64,000 nt of DNA from Epiperipatus broadwayi (lineage: Eukaryota; Onychophora; Udeonychophora; Euonychophora; Peripatidae): assembly GCA_028023455.1 (NCBI GenBank), contig JAQFVV010000233.1, forward strand, positions 374,001 to 438,000. Reading direction: 5' to 3'. The notes beneath the pieces are model-generated. The model saw nothing but the letters and a program-made list of their open reading frames with translations. It had not been told where the DNA came from and ran no database searches. A program made the translations under genes and the position numbers. This document shows positions 26,903 through 40,685 of the stretch, piece after piece. How positions within the stretch are numbered: position 1 is the first letter of the stretch; every line of letters starts with the position of its first letter.

Positions 26903-27711
26903 GCACAACCAACCTTTAAACTTGATATTAAGAAAAAAGACTCATTAAATTAAATTCCCTTAGTTGAAAAAAAAAATAAAAATATTAATTCAAGAGATCA
27001 GTCACATATATATTTACACAATCAATGAACTAAATGTCTAATATCTTACATCATTAGACAAGATGTAGACTTGGTAGACATAATGATCTAATATCAAGCC
27101 AGTCACTAGGAAAACAGATATGGAAGGTGAAGACAGAATTCTATTATGTACCATATTTTATTTTCCATCAACATGACATACATAACAATAAGCACTTATA
27201 TATCAATGAAAGAGGAAATGAAATGCAAGCTTACTAAACAATGGAAATCGAGGGCAGTGTAAAAGCAAACTCATTTGACTTCTGCCATCTTTTTATTTTG
27301 TTCAAAAGGGCACAAGAGCTATACAATACCAATATCAAAGAATAGAATGTTCGATTGTCAGAGAATATGGTCAACTTATTTGAACAATCCCTAATCATAG
27401 TGCCAGAAACATTTAAAACTACAGCCAGTAATTAAACAAAAAAAGTTTTAATTGATTCAGGAAATTGAATAAAATTAGTCAAGCTGATTTAGATGGATAT
27501 TTGAAATAAAAGGACTATGTGGTTATTCAATTGCGAATGAATGAAATAATTTTACTTCTCATATAATTTTTTAAAGTCCAAACATTGAATGAAAAAAAAG
27601 TTAAATATTTTATAAATTGCAAAATGGTGTACTCCATTAAATTTAATACTGCCATATGATCGAATTGTCAATAGCCCTGACCATGGAAAGTTAAACAATT
27701 TAAGATTCATC

Positions 27712-27720
27712 TATATATAA
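27712..27720 (+). promoter_or_regulatory. TATA-like box in 3' LTR
   Basis: Same TATATATAA and following ATGCCTGCTTAAACATCA as in the 5' LTR, with AATAAA downstream at 28092-28097. Confidence 0.4.
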
Positions 27721-28587
27721 TGCCTGCTTAAACATCATATACCTCTCTCAAGTCTCAGAATGGATATAGAATGAAATAATATGAAAAAAACAACAACAAG
27801 CAAGCCCCAAGGATATCCCATGAGCAATGCATTACTTGCCAAGGAAGGATGACTGGAACAGCAAAGAAGTGTGCCTATGAAAGACAGTACTTGCCAAATC
27901 CATGAATTCTATTCTGAATAATTCGTGGAAAGTTTTAAATTGCTATGTATTATTTTATTTATGTTTGTAGAGTTTTGTTTTCATTTCACTTCCACATCTG
28001 GGAAGAGAAATACCTGCAACTTGGAACAGCCCATTGTGGTTAGAATTGAGAAAGCACAGGGGGGATGGCTTTAAGTTCAATTCTTTTATTGAATAAAATT
28101 TATGTTAGCTCCCCTTGCATAGTGACCTGATACTAGGATTGTCATCTTTAAGGCAATATGGAATGAGATAAAATTTTACTTGATATTGTTCCATATTAAG
28201 ACCATATACTTCTACAGAACAGTATTTATTTTATTTTTGTTAACTAATGATGTTTATATTTGGTTTTTTGGTATGGATAATTAATATTCTTGAGTGAATG
28301 TTATTTTCTATTGATTATAGAAAACTAGTATGTAGTCAAAGGGGGAGGGACACCCACAATATGAATGGAATTTCTACCAATTGGAAATGAACTATGGAGC
28401 TAATGCATATATCTGTAAATAATATTATAAATAGTTAGTTAACTTCACAGTCACTGTAGTGATGAACTAATAATTTTTCTTTTGTTATATTTTTACTACT
28501 TTGTAAATATATTTAGTGTTTCAGCATGTATATCTATCATGGAAAATATGTTTATTTGTCAATATGATAGATACATGTTTGCCACAT

Positions 28588-28589
<2 letters not shown>

Positions 28590-28665
<76 letters not shown>
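28590..28665. repeat. (CA)n(TA)n compound microsatellite
   Basis: About 11 CA units followed by about 26 TA units inside the 3' LTR. The matching part of the 5' LTR (about 23065-23095) has only short CATATATATATTATC text, so the expansion happened after insertion. Confidence 0.97.
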
Positions 28666-28668
<3 letters not shown>

Positions 28669-29155
28669 GTTAAGAGACTTTGGAATTTTCATTTTGTTCT
28701 TGGTCAATTGATTTTCATTAAATGGTCTCTAGTTTGTTAGTTATTTATCCATCCACCCATCAATTCATAACCAGATATATATCCAGCAGCACACATGCTT
28801 TCTTTTATATAAATAATGCAATAGTATGGTTAGGTCAGTTTTAAACTCAATTAGAATCCATACCATGATGCTGTGGTTGCTGTCTAAAATAAATTAAACC
28901 CTAAAGAGAGCCAGGAGCAAGACTCTCCCTGGGTTTGACTTCCAAGGCATAACAGAAGAGGGGTGAGGAATGGATGAACAAACCTAAATTGTGTCTGAAG
29001 TTAATGAGTAAACATAGAGCTAGCCCATTGGAGGTAGATATGATCATTGGTCAGTTACTTCATCACATCATTGGCAGCATCCTACATGAAGACTCTAGGT
29101 TTAAACATAGTTACTTGAGTTCCCCCTCTTCAGCTGCAAAATCCAGACTATTACA

Positions 29156-30150
29156 ATATAATGCTATTCAACATTGTAAATATATTTATCTGTTTTTCTC
29201 TTTGTGAGTTAGTCTTGGTAAGGCAGGTATAGTCCAGGATTGTCATAATCAGGAAGGTACAATCAGGTATGTTGGCATTCTCCCTTCTGTCTAGGGCTTG
29301 ATGAGCTTCAGCAGAAAACTGTCTTCTAAAACAAATTTGTACAGGCTAATTGATGCATTTTAAATTGACCCCATCTTCAAGTAAATCAAAGCTCCAGTAT
29401 GTAGAAATACCAGACTGTTCACTGTTAGATCTACTGGCTTGACTTCAGCTACATCTTCATAGAAGCTATTTTTATTTTCATAGCTCTCCAAATACCAATT
29501 CTGCTAGACAACTGATCCACAAAATATTAAGACGAGAACTGTCTTCAAAAAAATTACTATCCAAACTTTGCAGTTGGTCTATTTGGGCGCTGCTTCTCAA
29601 AATATTAAAACAACTCTTCTGGCCAGTTCTTACAAAAACTACAAGCCAAACTGAACTGATATTTTATCAGCCCTTTTATAGAATCATCTGATGTGATAAA
29701 AACACATTGCAGACTGTTTTCAATCTGTTTAATCCATTTTACTCTTGATGTGATAAGTAACTGTTTTTAATCTGTCTTGATTAAAACAATTTTAAGCATT
29801 CCAAACCACTTTTAATTAAAAATCTACATTTGAAAATCTTATCAAAGATTATACAAGTATTAATTAAAAAAGAGATATTTTATACAAGTTCAATTAAAAG
29901 ATTTCAAAAATAAATCCTGCTTGTTTTAAATTTCAAAATCAAAATATTATTTATTTAATCCTTTTTTAAACAATTTTTTTCATAATAAAATTCTGTTTTA
30001 ATTCAGAGTTATTTAACCATTTTTTTATTATTTTTATTCCAAGTAAAATGTAGAAAATATCTATAAATATGTGTCTATTTTTTTTTTACTGTATATATAT
30101 ATATGCACATACACAATTATGTTCCTGTGTGCTATGTAACCCAACTGGTT
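29156..30150. other. Gene-free stretch between LTR element and RTE copy B
   Basis: No coding motif. 29200-29700 is less AT-rich than the rest and may be an unidentified repeat. Confidence 0.5.
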
Positions 30151-31827
30151 ATAATCATCATCATCATCAATCATTATCAATCCACTGCAGGATGAAGGTC
30201 TCTCCAAGTTTAATCCATCTTCTCCGATCTTTAGCTTCTCTTCTCCACAACACTCCTGCACATTTTCTTATTTCATCCATCCATCTCACATGTGGTCTCT
30301 TTCTGGGTCTTTTACAATCTCTTGGAATCCAGTTTAAAATTTCAATTGTCCATCTATTATCATCTCTTCTAACAATATGTCCAGCCCAACTCCATTTCAA
30401 TCTTTTAATTTTTTCAATAAGGTCAGTAACACCTGTTTGTTGTCTTACCCATACATTGCGTTTTCGATCTCTTCTTGTTACTCCCAACATACACCTCTCC
30501 ATACTCCTTTGAGTGGTCTGAAGTCTCTGTATTGCTCTTCTATTAAGTGTCCAAGTCTCAGATCCATAAGTAAGAACTGATAAAACACATTTGTTAAAAA
30601 CCATCCTTTTCAAACACATAGGCATATTTCCTTTTAGTATCAAGTTATTTCTACCAAAAGCACTCCAACCAAGTTTAATTCTATGATTAATTTCCTCCAT
30701 TATGTTTCCATCTGTATTAATAATCTGACCAAGGTAGTTGTAACTGTTAACTTCTAATTCTTCATAATCAATCTTTATTTTCATATTTTGAGCAAATCGA
30801 TTAAACATTACTTTAGTCTTTTTAACATTTATCTTTAGTCCTACTTTTCTACTTTCATCTGTTAACTCCTGCAACATCTCCTGCAACTCTGAAGCATTAT
30901 TTGCAAAAACAACTACATCATCTGTGAAATCTAAATGATTTAAATACTCTCCATTTACTTTCACTCCTTTAGTTTCCCATTTTAATCCACAAAATACTTC
31001 TTGCAGCACTGCTGTAAAGAGTTTTGGAGATATGGAGTCACCTTGTCTTACACCTTTCTCAATGTTGATTTTTCCAGTATTATTATGTAATCTAATTGTT
31101 GCTGTTGCATTTTTATAAATATTCTTTAAAATATGACAATATCCTGGATCTATACCTTGATGATCCAATGCTTTAATCACTGAAGAAATGTGTATAGAAT
31201 CAAATGCCTTTTCATAATCTATAAATCCAAAACATAAAGACAACTCATATTCATTTGTCCTTTCTATAACTTCTCTCAATGCCTGGATATGATCTATTGT
31301 ACTAAAACCACTTTTAAATCCAGCTTGTTCTCTTGGTTGGTGGAAATCCAAAGTTCTCTGTAGACGAGTTGTAATTATCTTGGTAAAAATTTTATATAAA
31401 ACTGATAAAAGGCTGATAGGTCTGTAATTTCTAATATCTTCTTTATCACCTTTTTTAAATATTAATATTATTACTGCATTCTTCCAATCTTCCGGTACAT
31501 CTTTATCATTTAGACATTTGGTATATAACTTTGCTAAAATTGTTTCTATTTCTTCACTTGCTTCTTTTAATATATCAATTATAATTCCATCATTTCCTGG
31601 AGCCTTTCCTTTCTTCATACACTTAATTGCATGTCTCACTTCTTCATTTAAGATTCTGGGCAATTCGGAAGATGTAATAGATATAGGAGGTACTTGTTCT
31701 TTATTACTATATAATTCTTGATAAAAATCTTCTACCAATTTCATGATGTCATCTCTCTTTTTAGTAATAATTCCATCTTTTTTTCTTATTGCAGATATAA
31801 ATTTCCTACCAATACCAAAATGTTGTT

Positions 31828-31830
<3 letters not shown>
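30151..31830 (-). mobile_element. RTE-type LINE copy B, 5'-truncated, young
   Basis: Same family as copy A, differing at only scattered positions over about 1.6 kb. The 3' tail is (GAT)n at 30156-30170. The 5' end stops abruptly at 31829, inside the linker region, where a (TA)n array begins; the corresponding copy A text continues AACATTTTTCAGAC. This is ordinary 5' truncation during target-primed reverse transcription. Confidence 0.94.
30167..31744 (-). CDS. RTE copy B reverse transcriptase frame, 525 codons, uninterrupted
   Basis: The longest protein-coding frame in the window. It contains LVEDFYQELY, KKGKAPGNDGI, NYRPISLLS (about 106-114), motif A FIDYEKAFDS (174-183), motif B KGVRQGDS (230-237), motif C FTDDVVVF (273-280) and the C-terminal WAGHIVRRDDNRW and WIPRDCKRPRKRPHVRW blocks. 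Both catalytic Asp residues of motif C remain, but the usual Ala/Val before them is Thr; copy A has FADD. The APE domain is missing through 5' truncation and the Met at 31744 is internal, so the frame is not a complete retrotransposase and has no evident promoter. Confidence 0.93.
   Translation of the reverse strand: MKLVEDFYQELYSNKEQVPPISITSSELPRILNEEVRHAIKCMKKGKAPGNDGIIIDILKEASEEIETILAKLYTKCLNDKDVPEDWKNAVIILIFKKGDKEDIRNYRPISLLSVLYKIFTKIITTRLQRTLDFHQPREQAGFKSGFSTIDHIQALREVIERTNEYELSLCFGFIDYEKAFDSIHISSVIKALDHQGIDPGYCHILKNIYKNATATIRLHNNTGKINIEKGVRQGDSISPKLFTAVLQEVFCGLKWETKGVKVNGEYLNHLDFTDDVVVFANNASELQEMLQELTDESRKVGLKINVKKTKVMFNRFAQNMKIKIDYEELEVNSYNYLGQIINTDGNIMEEINHRIKLGWSAFGRNNLILKGNMPMCLKRMVFNKCVLSVLTYGSETWTLNRRAIQRLQTTQRSMERCMLGVTRRDRKRNVWVRQQTGVTDLIEKIKRLKWSWAGHIVRRDDNRWTIEILNWIPRDCKRPRKRPHVRWMDEIRKCAGVLWRREAKDRRRWIKLGETFILQWIDND

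Positions 31831-31917
<87 letters not shown>
31829..31917. repeat. (TA)n microsatellite at the 5' junction of RTE copy B
   Basis: About 43 TA units starting exactly where copy B is truncated. Confidence 0.98.
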
Positions 31918-31920
<3 letters not shown>

Positions 31921-32704
31921 TGTTGGATTGTGTGTAAGAAGTGCAAAATGAATTTAAGTTTGCATTAGGGATTTGCAATGTGTGGGAAAGTTATATTTAA
32001 AATGAATAAATGTGAATTTAAAAAAATACAAGTGTTTTGGTATACAAGAAATATATTAGAATGATTCCAAAAAAAATAGTTTATTAATTTGGATAATGTT
32101 TAAATAAAGAATTAGGGATTGTCAAATAATATGTTGATAGATATAAGAAAATAGAGATCAGTTCAAATATCATTACTCTGTTTCCAATTCAATTAATTCT
32201 CTTATTAACTGTTTGAAAAATATAAAAAATTGAAAATTAGTAAAAAAAAAAAAAAGGCAATTATAATTTTTTATGTGTTGTCGCACTCACTTGGTAATGT
32301 AATCCAAAAAAATTTTGTCAATTGCAAGTATATGAGGCTAATCTCTTTATAAGCAAATGTGCTTGAAAATGCAGGCAATCAATTTAAGGTTACTTGGGAT
32401 ATTGTAATTTTTTCATCATTAATTTTATTCCACAAAATGAGAAAAAGTTCATAAACTTATTTTTTGTTGAAGTCTTAATGTCTATAAATATTTTTTTAAA
32501 ATATGATTGGTAAAAATACTTTATTTTTTCCTATCTACAATATTTTCTTTTAAAATTTGATCTAGTTTTTATCATATATATATATAGTGTATATAAATAC
32601 TTTTTTAAAATTATTTTTTTATTAAAAAATAAAAATTTAAACATAATAAAACTAGGTTTTTTTAAGGTATGTTTTAAATACAAGTATTTATAGATATATT
32701 CATT
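31918..32704. other. AT-rich gene-free stretch
   Basis: Nothing is recognised on either strand. Confidence 0.6.
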
Positions 32705-34050
32705 TTTATCCATTATTAATCCATTGCAGGATAATGATTTCTCTATATTTTCTCTTTCTCCTGTTCATGATCTTTCTGTTTTACATCATACCAGCAAACT
32801 GCTTTATTTCATTCAGCTATCTTAGATATAATATGTCCATCTAGATCTTTTATAATATTTTAGGATCCAGTTTGAGACTTTACTTATCTGTTAATTATTA
32901 TCACTTCTAGCAATATATCTAACTTTCAATGTAATATCTGTTTGTTTGATCATCACATTTACTTTCAATCCCTTCTGGTTACTTGTAAAATATATCTTAT
33001 CATATTTCACTGATTTATCTGAAGGCTCCCATTTCTGTTTTTTTAATATTCCAAGTCTCAGATTCATAAATAAAAATTAATAAAACACATCTATTAAAAA
33101 AAAATTTTTTTCAAACATAAAATATACTTCATTTCAATATTAAGACATTTTTACCAAAATCATTCCATCCAAATTTGATTCTATAAATAATTTCATCCAT
33201 TGTGTTTTCAAATGTAACAATAATCTGATGAAGATATTTGCACTTATCAACTTCTAATTCATGATTAGTAATCTTTATTTTCTTTTGAAAAAATTCATTC
33301 AACATTACTTTAGTTTTCTTAGCATTTATTTTTAATATTTGTTTTATTTTTATCTAATAACTCATGAAGGTCTGAAGTATTACTTGCAAAAACATCACAA
33401 TATGCAAAATGTAGATGACTTAATAAATGCTTCTTATGAAATTCCCGTAAAAAGCATTGTATCATTTACCCATCTCAATTTTATCTTCTTAGTATCACTG
33501 TGAAATCTAATCACTGCTCTTGGATTTTCATAAATAGTTTCCAGATATGTTCTAGCTTTACATCTTCATGATCCAAAACATTAATCATTATGGAAATCTT
33601 TATAAAATAAAATGACTTAATAATCTATAAATTAAAGCATAAGAGCAGTTCATATTTATTGCTTTTTCAATAACTTCTCTCAATACATGGATATGATATA
33701 CTGTGCTAAAACCATTTTTAAATTGTGCTCAGTTTTTTGATTGATTAGAATCCAAATTTTTCTGTAGATTAGGAGTTATTATCTTGGCAAACATCTTATA
33801 TGGAATCGATAAAAGACTGATAAGTTTGGTAATTTTTAATAGATATTTTTATCACTTTCTGAAATATCAATAATACTATTACATATTTCAATTTAGTCAA
33901 CAAGTTCTCCATTCCTTCATCTGCTTTTTTAAGATAATAATAATATCATCATTTCCTGGTTAGGTTAACTGCTGCCTCAACTCTTCATTTAAAATATTTG
34001 ATAATTTAGATTTAAGTAATGTAGTCATTACTTTGTTTTATTATTCCTGG
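32705..34050 (-). mobile_element. RTE-type LINE copy C, strongly decayed
   Basis: Collinear with copy A from the 3' end (TTATTAATCCATTGCAGGAT at 32713) to the start of the RT region (ATCATTTCCTGG at about 33949). Recognisable landmarks include CCAAGTCTCAGATTCATAAA (33048), ACATTACTTTAGTTTTCTTAGCATTTA (33300-33330) and ATTTCTGTAG-like text near 33757. Many indels leave no open frame. It ends near an A18 run at about 34059-34076. Confidence 0.85.
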
Positions 34051-34395
34051 TTTCTCTAAAAAAAAAAAAAAAAAAAGCTGAGTTTCATCAAATAGTCTTT
34101 TTTAATAGAAAGCAATTGATTTGTTAAGATAAGCTAAAATCAAAAATCAGTAAATAGAAATAATCTCTGGGAAAAAAAATAAACAAACAATGATACTAAT
34201 TTAGTAATTTGAAAAATATATTATTTCTCTTTTCTTGTTTTGAACATTTAACCAAGAAAAGGTAAAACACTTTTTATTAATGTTATAATTTGCTGAGAAT
34301 ACGTTTGACATTTATGGTCGAATCATTGTGCTCGTCTTTTGCCATGGAAAGCAATAATACATTTAAGTAAGATGCACATTATGGAAATGCCCTAT

Positions 34396-34641
34396 TTACA
34401 CATTCCATTTCTTAGACAAGGGAACACAGGATTCTTTTTTGTTTATAGCATGGAAGTTGTTAGCAATGAACCATAATTCATTGAATTCACACTTCTTATC
34501 ACCCCATTCAGAGGAAAACACTTTTAGTCTTGCTGGGTCAAAAGCATGACCACCTTCTCACTCATGTTCTAAAAATACTGATTTGTATTTTGAGTTCTTT
34601 TTCACATGGTCATACAGATGTTTATATAGTACTACTCTCAT
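34396..34641 (-). pseudogene. GIY-YIG-like C-terminal fragment (Penelope-like element remnant)
   Basis: An 82-codon minus-strand stretch with one internal TGA (codon 28). Before the stop: MRVVLYKHLYDHVKKNSKY and KSVFLEHE. After it: GGHAFDPARLKVFSSEW, then CEFNELWFIANNFHAINK and VPLSKKWN. The order H...EH...GH.F...[LV]...R/E..E...I......N......LS..W matches the second half of the GIY-YIG endonuclease domain at the C-terminus of Penelope-like RTs and related elements. The GIY and YIG strands themselves and any RT are not readable upstream. Too short to express, and not in the open-frame size range. Confidence 0.6.
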
Positions 34642-34699
34642 AGCAATGTTTGCTCATGATTAAAATATTAGATATTTGCTGTAAATGGCTTTTGACTAA

Positions 34700-37600
34700 T
34701 TAATTGCATTCTTTCAATGATAACATCCTGAGTAGTTTGGTGGAGTAGTAGAGTGATAGGCAGATTGTAAAGCTCAAATCCATGGATAGTAGTAGTCCAT
34801 CTCACTTACTTCTGGTATTCAACTTTCATACAAACTTCCAAACAATAAACCATTCTACTTTCTATCTATGTAATTCTTTCTGTAACATTTAATATCTCAC
34901 AATAAGTTATAATTCACGGGAAATAAATGTTCATTTAAATCAAACGATCATATTTTATTCCACTTATCACTGATCCAAGTTGCATGCCAATACCAACAAA
35001 GCACAAATAACAAAATAGATGCAATATGACCAACGTTATAAGATCTTGATAAACATCTTCTCTATAAATATAAAAAAGAAAATTTATACAAAACATTCCA
35101 TATTGCCTAGATACTATTCATATAGTGAAATTGTGACCTTTCCTGAAGCTATGTCCAGAATTTTAAGATTAACATTCTTGCTGCATCAGTTTAACTATAT
35201 GCCTAAATCTATCTAGCTGGGGTCACAATATCTTAAAAAATTGATGATTCAAAATCTTAATACTATTTTTAAAAAGACAACAAAATTCAAAGAACTGGCT
35301 AGGTAATGATGTATAGGATTAATAAGCCAGACAATGATTGCATAATAATGATAACAAAACGCTAATTCAAAATATACGCATATATATCTATAGTATATAT
35401 GAGAACTTTTATGTAATATAAGATTTTTCATGATATCATGGACAGTAAATGATAAAATTATATAAGAGTTCTCACTTGGAGTACAAATGATAACATTATC
35501 TTATTTTGATCATGTATAATCTAAATTATTAGAAAAACGCATAATGCTCAGAAAAATTAATGGTGAAAAAAAAAGGGGGGAGGGGTGTCTTGAATCCATC
35601 TAACGATAATATCTATATCGACTGATATATAAGGACACACATATATACATACAATATATTTATATACAGACATAAATAAAAACATATAATTAAATTTACA
35701 ATTAATTGTATAAATTTACGGAAGAATTAAAAACATCCTTTATTATTATTTTTTAAATATTTTAAGTTTATCACTACAAATTAGGTGTAAATTATAATTG
35801 TAAATTGTATTCATTCGTTTTACTTTAACTTAAATCAACGAACTTTTTAGTTTACTGCAAAACTCAAGCTATCACTCTTTATCCCCCCCCCCCTTCAACC
35901 TTTCTTTTTTTTTTTGTTTTACTATTATTTTAAACTTCTACAGATTGGTTAATTGGTTCAAATTTGCCTGATTAAATGTCTAAAAGAAAAATTCAATTCT
36001 GTAATTTTATAAAATCTCCAACTTATTGAAGATGTAAGCTGAGTCTAGGCAATTTTCATCTGACTTTTTCTTTAGCTAAATTAGAGAGCCGTGCTTTTAA
36101 ATTTTGTTGTTTCTGAGTTTGCTTCTCAACCATCTAATAATACATTCGTATTAGCGTGTTCTTTTGGCTAAACGGATCACCAAATTGGGTTCCAATAACA
36201 AGGTGCATGCAAAATTACCCATGTGATAGTGAATCTGGAGTGGTTGAAGTAAGAAATCATTAGAAGCAGTGAAGACGGGTTCAAAGCAAGCTCTCCAAAT
36301 ACAGCAATCAATTTCTTCCTTTATTCTCATCAATCATTTCTCATTTGTGTTAACCTTGTAGCTTTTTAAATAATTTCTACTTTACTATAACTGCTTGAAT
36401 AATAATGACTTCATTAAAAGAAGAGCCTATTTAACAATGACTTTCCACTCCATCAAAGTTAATGGAGCTAGTGCTGTTACAACGATTACTGACCCCTAGA
36501 GAAAGACAAATACTTCAAGCAGTCATGCCAAGAACTATTGACCCTGAAGACAAAGACTGCTTACTATAGAATCAGGGTATTCAATATTGTTGTAACAGTG
36601 ATTACTGACCCTTGGGATAGAGCAAACTTCTTTGATAATTTAATAGTTGGCATTTGTAACAGACGTTATAAAAACTTTTCTTCAAATAGTTTAGTACAAC
36701 TAGCTCATTAAGGAGCAAATAAAAATCTTTGAAGGTGAAAACATTTAGAAGGACATTATTCAATTGAATAATTATTTATCAGGTATCTTTTTTTTTAATA
36801 GACTATAAAATGAATGAAGTTTTAACAAATGCAAAGCTTAGAAATATATACAGAATATTTAATATATATGTTATTTCTGCAATTTATCTATAATTTTTAA
36901 AGTAAATATATAATTTATTATTTATCTATAACCACCGCCCTCACATAAATATACGTACATATTCATACTTTCTCATACACAAAACAAAAAAACTACTTAT
37001 AATTGTATGGATGGATATTCCTAGGCAATTCATTTAATATAAGGTCACTATAATATTAAAAAAATTAGAAACACTTCTGTTATATCTCAACTTATATGAC
37101 GGGATGACGCTAATTCTCAACCAATATTTTAATTATAGACCCTACGATATAATAAAAGGGTTTTTGCAATTTCATTTTAAAATATTTTCCAAACACGCGT
37201 GTTTAATACTACATGTACTGTGCCCCAAATAGCACTAGAATTTTATGCAAGAATTCGCCATAATGATTATCATCAACTTGTACCACTATTTTGTTTTACA
37301 ATCAAATATTTACTATTACAATTTTTTAAAAATATTTTGAAACATTTTTTTAAAAACCAATCACCATTTTGATGTTATCCAAAAATAAAATATTTTTACT
37401 AAAAATGTAAAGTATAGAATTTATTCATTATCCAGTAAATGAAAGTATTTTGAGTATAAAATTAAATATGATTAATGTACTTTATATGATTTTTATCTAG
37501 TGTCGTTACAAGACAGTTAGTACCCTCATTTATGATTTAACCAAAGTAAAAAAGATTTTCATTTTTAATGACTACAAAGCCCCAAAAATCCACTTTCATT

Positions 37601-40600
37601 GAGTATAGTAAGTAATCAAAAACATACGTTGATCACATATATCAATAGAGAGTATTAACATTAAATTTAAAATATGCACATTGTAGATTAAAATTCTTAT
37701 GAGTGTTATTTTGCTTTCAGCAAAAAAAATGTTAATCATAACTATAAAATATTATGCAGAATTGTAAATTATTTTAAAGGGAAAAACAGAACTAAAAAAT
37801 TATTCATTTATTCAATTTTAAATCAAGAGTGTTAAAGCTTGTTTTTGATATTCAGGTTTAAGTCAGGTTGTTAAAAAAAAATACACACATCTTTGCGATA
37901 TCAAAATAATAAATCATTTTTATCAAAACTTCAGCAATCAATTGTACATTATATTTCTTTATCAAATTTTATTTAATTTCACTGTATTTATTTAAAGTAA
38001 GTATAATTTGTGAAGTGTTGGATTTTTTTAAAAAAAACAAAACAAAAACAGTGGTGCTATTAATGACAAAAATAAAATCTTTAATAATAGAAGTAAATGC
38101 ATCAAAAACAAAATTTTAAATGTTCATTGTGTTACTTTAAAAAAAAATTTAATGTACATTATAGTTAGTTTTATTTTCTTCATATTCTATTATAATTTAA
38201 TGAATCATGAATTAGAAACTATTCTGTCACTCATATGAAGCAAAATAGTAGACTGTCGGTGAAAAAATTATATATATATTTAAAAAAAAATTATAGCTAC
38301 CAAAATGTTTTTATATAGTATATTATCCATGGGTTAGTTAATTTTTATAAATGATATGCAAAATGTTTATTCAATCATTAACACCTTTTTTAATTTAAGC
38401 TTTATTTTTTTTAATTAAATTTTTATATATTTTGCATTTAAAGCAACAAATTACTTTTTTCCCCATATAAACTCATTATAATTTTAGTGTGAGGTATTTG
38501 ATTTATGATGCATTTTGAGACAGCATTTGTCCTCACTAACCAAAATAAAAGTATTTTTTACACAAATAATATATCATGTCACTTAAATATTAGTATAACT
38601 AGTTCAAAGTTTTCATACATCAAAGTAAGTTGTGTGATGTCAACACTGGTAGCACATGGTTATCTCATCAACAATAAAGCAAGTATGCATGCTAATTATA
38701 ATATAAAATTAATCAATTGCATAATCAAATATATTAAAGATCTGTGATTCTAAAAAATACCTTCTATTAGTTCACTGTAAAATACTAGATGTTACATATA
38801 ATTGCCAGAATTTCAAATGCAACCAGTTTTAATAGAAGTTTTATCAATTGCATCAGGTATTCAAACATCACAAATCAAAATAATTCTTTTTTATATTAAA
38901 TAGATTTATTTGTTTTATTTCTAAGCTGTAAAAAATTGATATTTACACAATGATCAAAATGTAATTTTTTATAGGTAAAGAGCATACTTGTATAATTATA
39001 ACATTTTCTCTCTGTGTCTATATATATAATTGTAACATATGCAAAGATGGTGTTATTTATTATATCCAAAAGTGTCAGATAAAATTATAATTACAATAAG
39101 CTGATAAAAGATGTTTACATACTCTGATTCATAATCACTTTAAATAAAACTAATTTCTAATGGAGTTATTAAACAATTTACTTCAAAATGTCAAGAGAAA
39201 CCAGTTCTTTGTAAGCTTAATCTTTACGTGCCTTAAATTAAAATCGAAGTGCCTTAAATGTATAATAGATGATTACTAATGAAGATATATTTTTTCATAA
39301 TACTAACCAAAACAACATAAGTTAGGTAAACCACTTTTACCCTACTTGAATGGAATGACACTCAAGAACATCACTTAGTTACATTGCATAAAGGAATTAC
39401 CAAGGGAACATTAAGTTTATTATTTTCAAAATATTGGTCTACAATGAGAAAAAAACTTAAAGCCAATAATCTCATTCACCAAACACAGCAATATTATACT
39501 TTTCTATTGCAAATGAAAAGTACTATTTGTGAGGCAAAAAAAGAAGTAATTAAAAATATTTAAGAAGCAAAAAGATAAAATAAAATGTTCTAATGTAATG
39601 ATATGGTCTATAAATTGAGAGAATAATATAATTTGGTAATATGTTAAATATGAAGTGCCTTATCATTATTCCAATCACATTAAATGCTAAACACTATATA
39701 ATAACAGAGGCCATTTTATTTCCAACAAAAACTACAATATTGTTTGTTTGTGTTCTAATAAGATTATTGCAATAATATATTCAATCCAGCTGGCCATTCA
39801 GATGAATCAATTAAATAGCTTTGCACTGTAGTACATAAATGATAAATATAAATGCCTCAATAACTTAAGCCAATAGTATTTAATAAAGAGATAAAACTCT
39901 CCATTTGGCAAGAATCTTCTCCAAGTATATGAATAAGAAAGATCAAAATTCTGTAGCATTGATTCCATCAAAAATTATAACAGGTACCAAAGTACAGATA
40001 TTAATTTGATCAATAATAATAAAAAATATTGGCAGTGCCAAAAAAACTAAATGAGAAAATATTTACATAAATCTTGATCCTGCTACCATAATGAAAACTG
40101 CAGATAATGAATGAATGATTTTTATTCTATAACAAATCAGCAAAGGAATTGTGCCTATTAAAAAAAAAATGCAATAATATCTCACTATCAGCTGAACAAA
40201 GCTTTTCAGTTTCTTCTAGTATATAACTTGAGGTAAAAGACAAACAAAAAACATGTTAACTTCAAAATGCACTAATGACATTCTAACTAAAGACAACTGT
40301 TCTATGGTGATAAATTAAAATATTTCCCATATGAATAAAATATTGATCATATCCTTTAGTGTAAAATACTTCACATTATTCAACAAGGTAAAGTTATTTA
40401 TTAATTATTATCACTAATTGGAAAAAAAAAGTCTTATCAAACCCTTTAAAAAAAAGATATGTTTGTTTTATAAAGTTTCTTTTGACAAAAAATATGAACT
40501 GCTTAGGATCTGTCAATCCTAAACCATTGTAGGTTAATTCATTTTTACACATTCTTATGGAACTTTATTAAATATGAGTTTTGCTTTCCTTTTGTATAAC

Positions 40601-40685
40601 TTAGTAATTACTTTTAACAAAACATCAAAATATTTGATAGTAATACTACTATCTTTATCATTTTTAATTAACATCACTCATTATA
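34700..40685. other. Long gene-free AT-rich region
   Basis: No coding motif was found on either strand over 6 kb. A C11 run lies at 35883-35893, and three imperfect short repeats lie at 36474-36631. Open frames here (for example 38505-38747 plus, 35249-35431 minus) have no recognisable family features. A conserved non-coding element or small exon cannot be excluded without comparison to relatives. Confidence 0.5.
36474..36631. repeat. Three imperfect short direct repeats
   Basis: Related units start at about 36482 (ACGATTACTGACCCC), 36533 (ACTATTGACCCTGAAGAC) and 36598 (GTGATTACTGACCCTTGG). Two are preceded by GTTACAA or TGTAACA. This is an old, degenerate tandem array of unknown origin. Confidence 0.55.
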
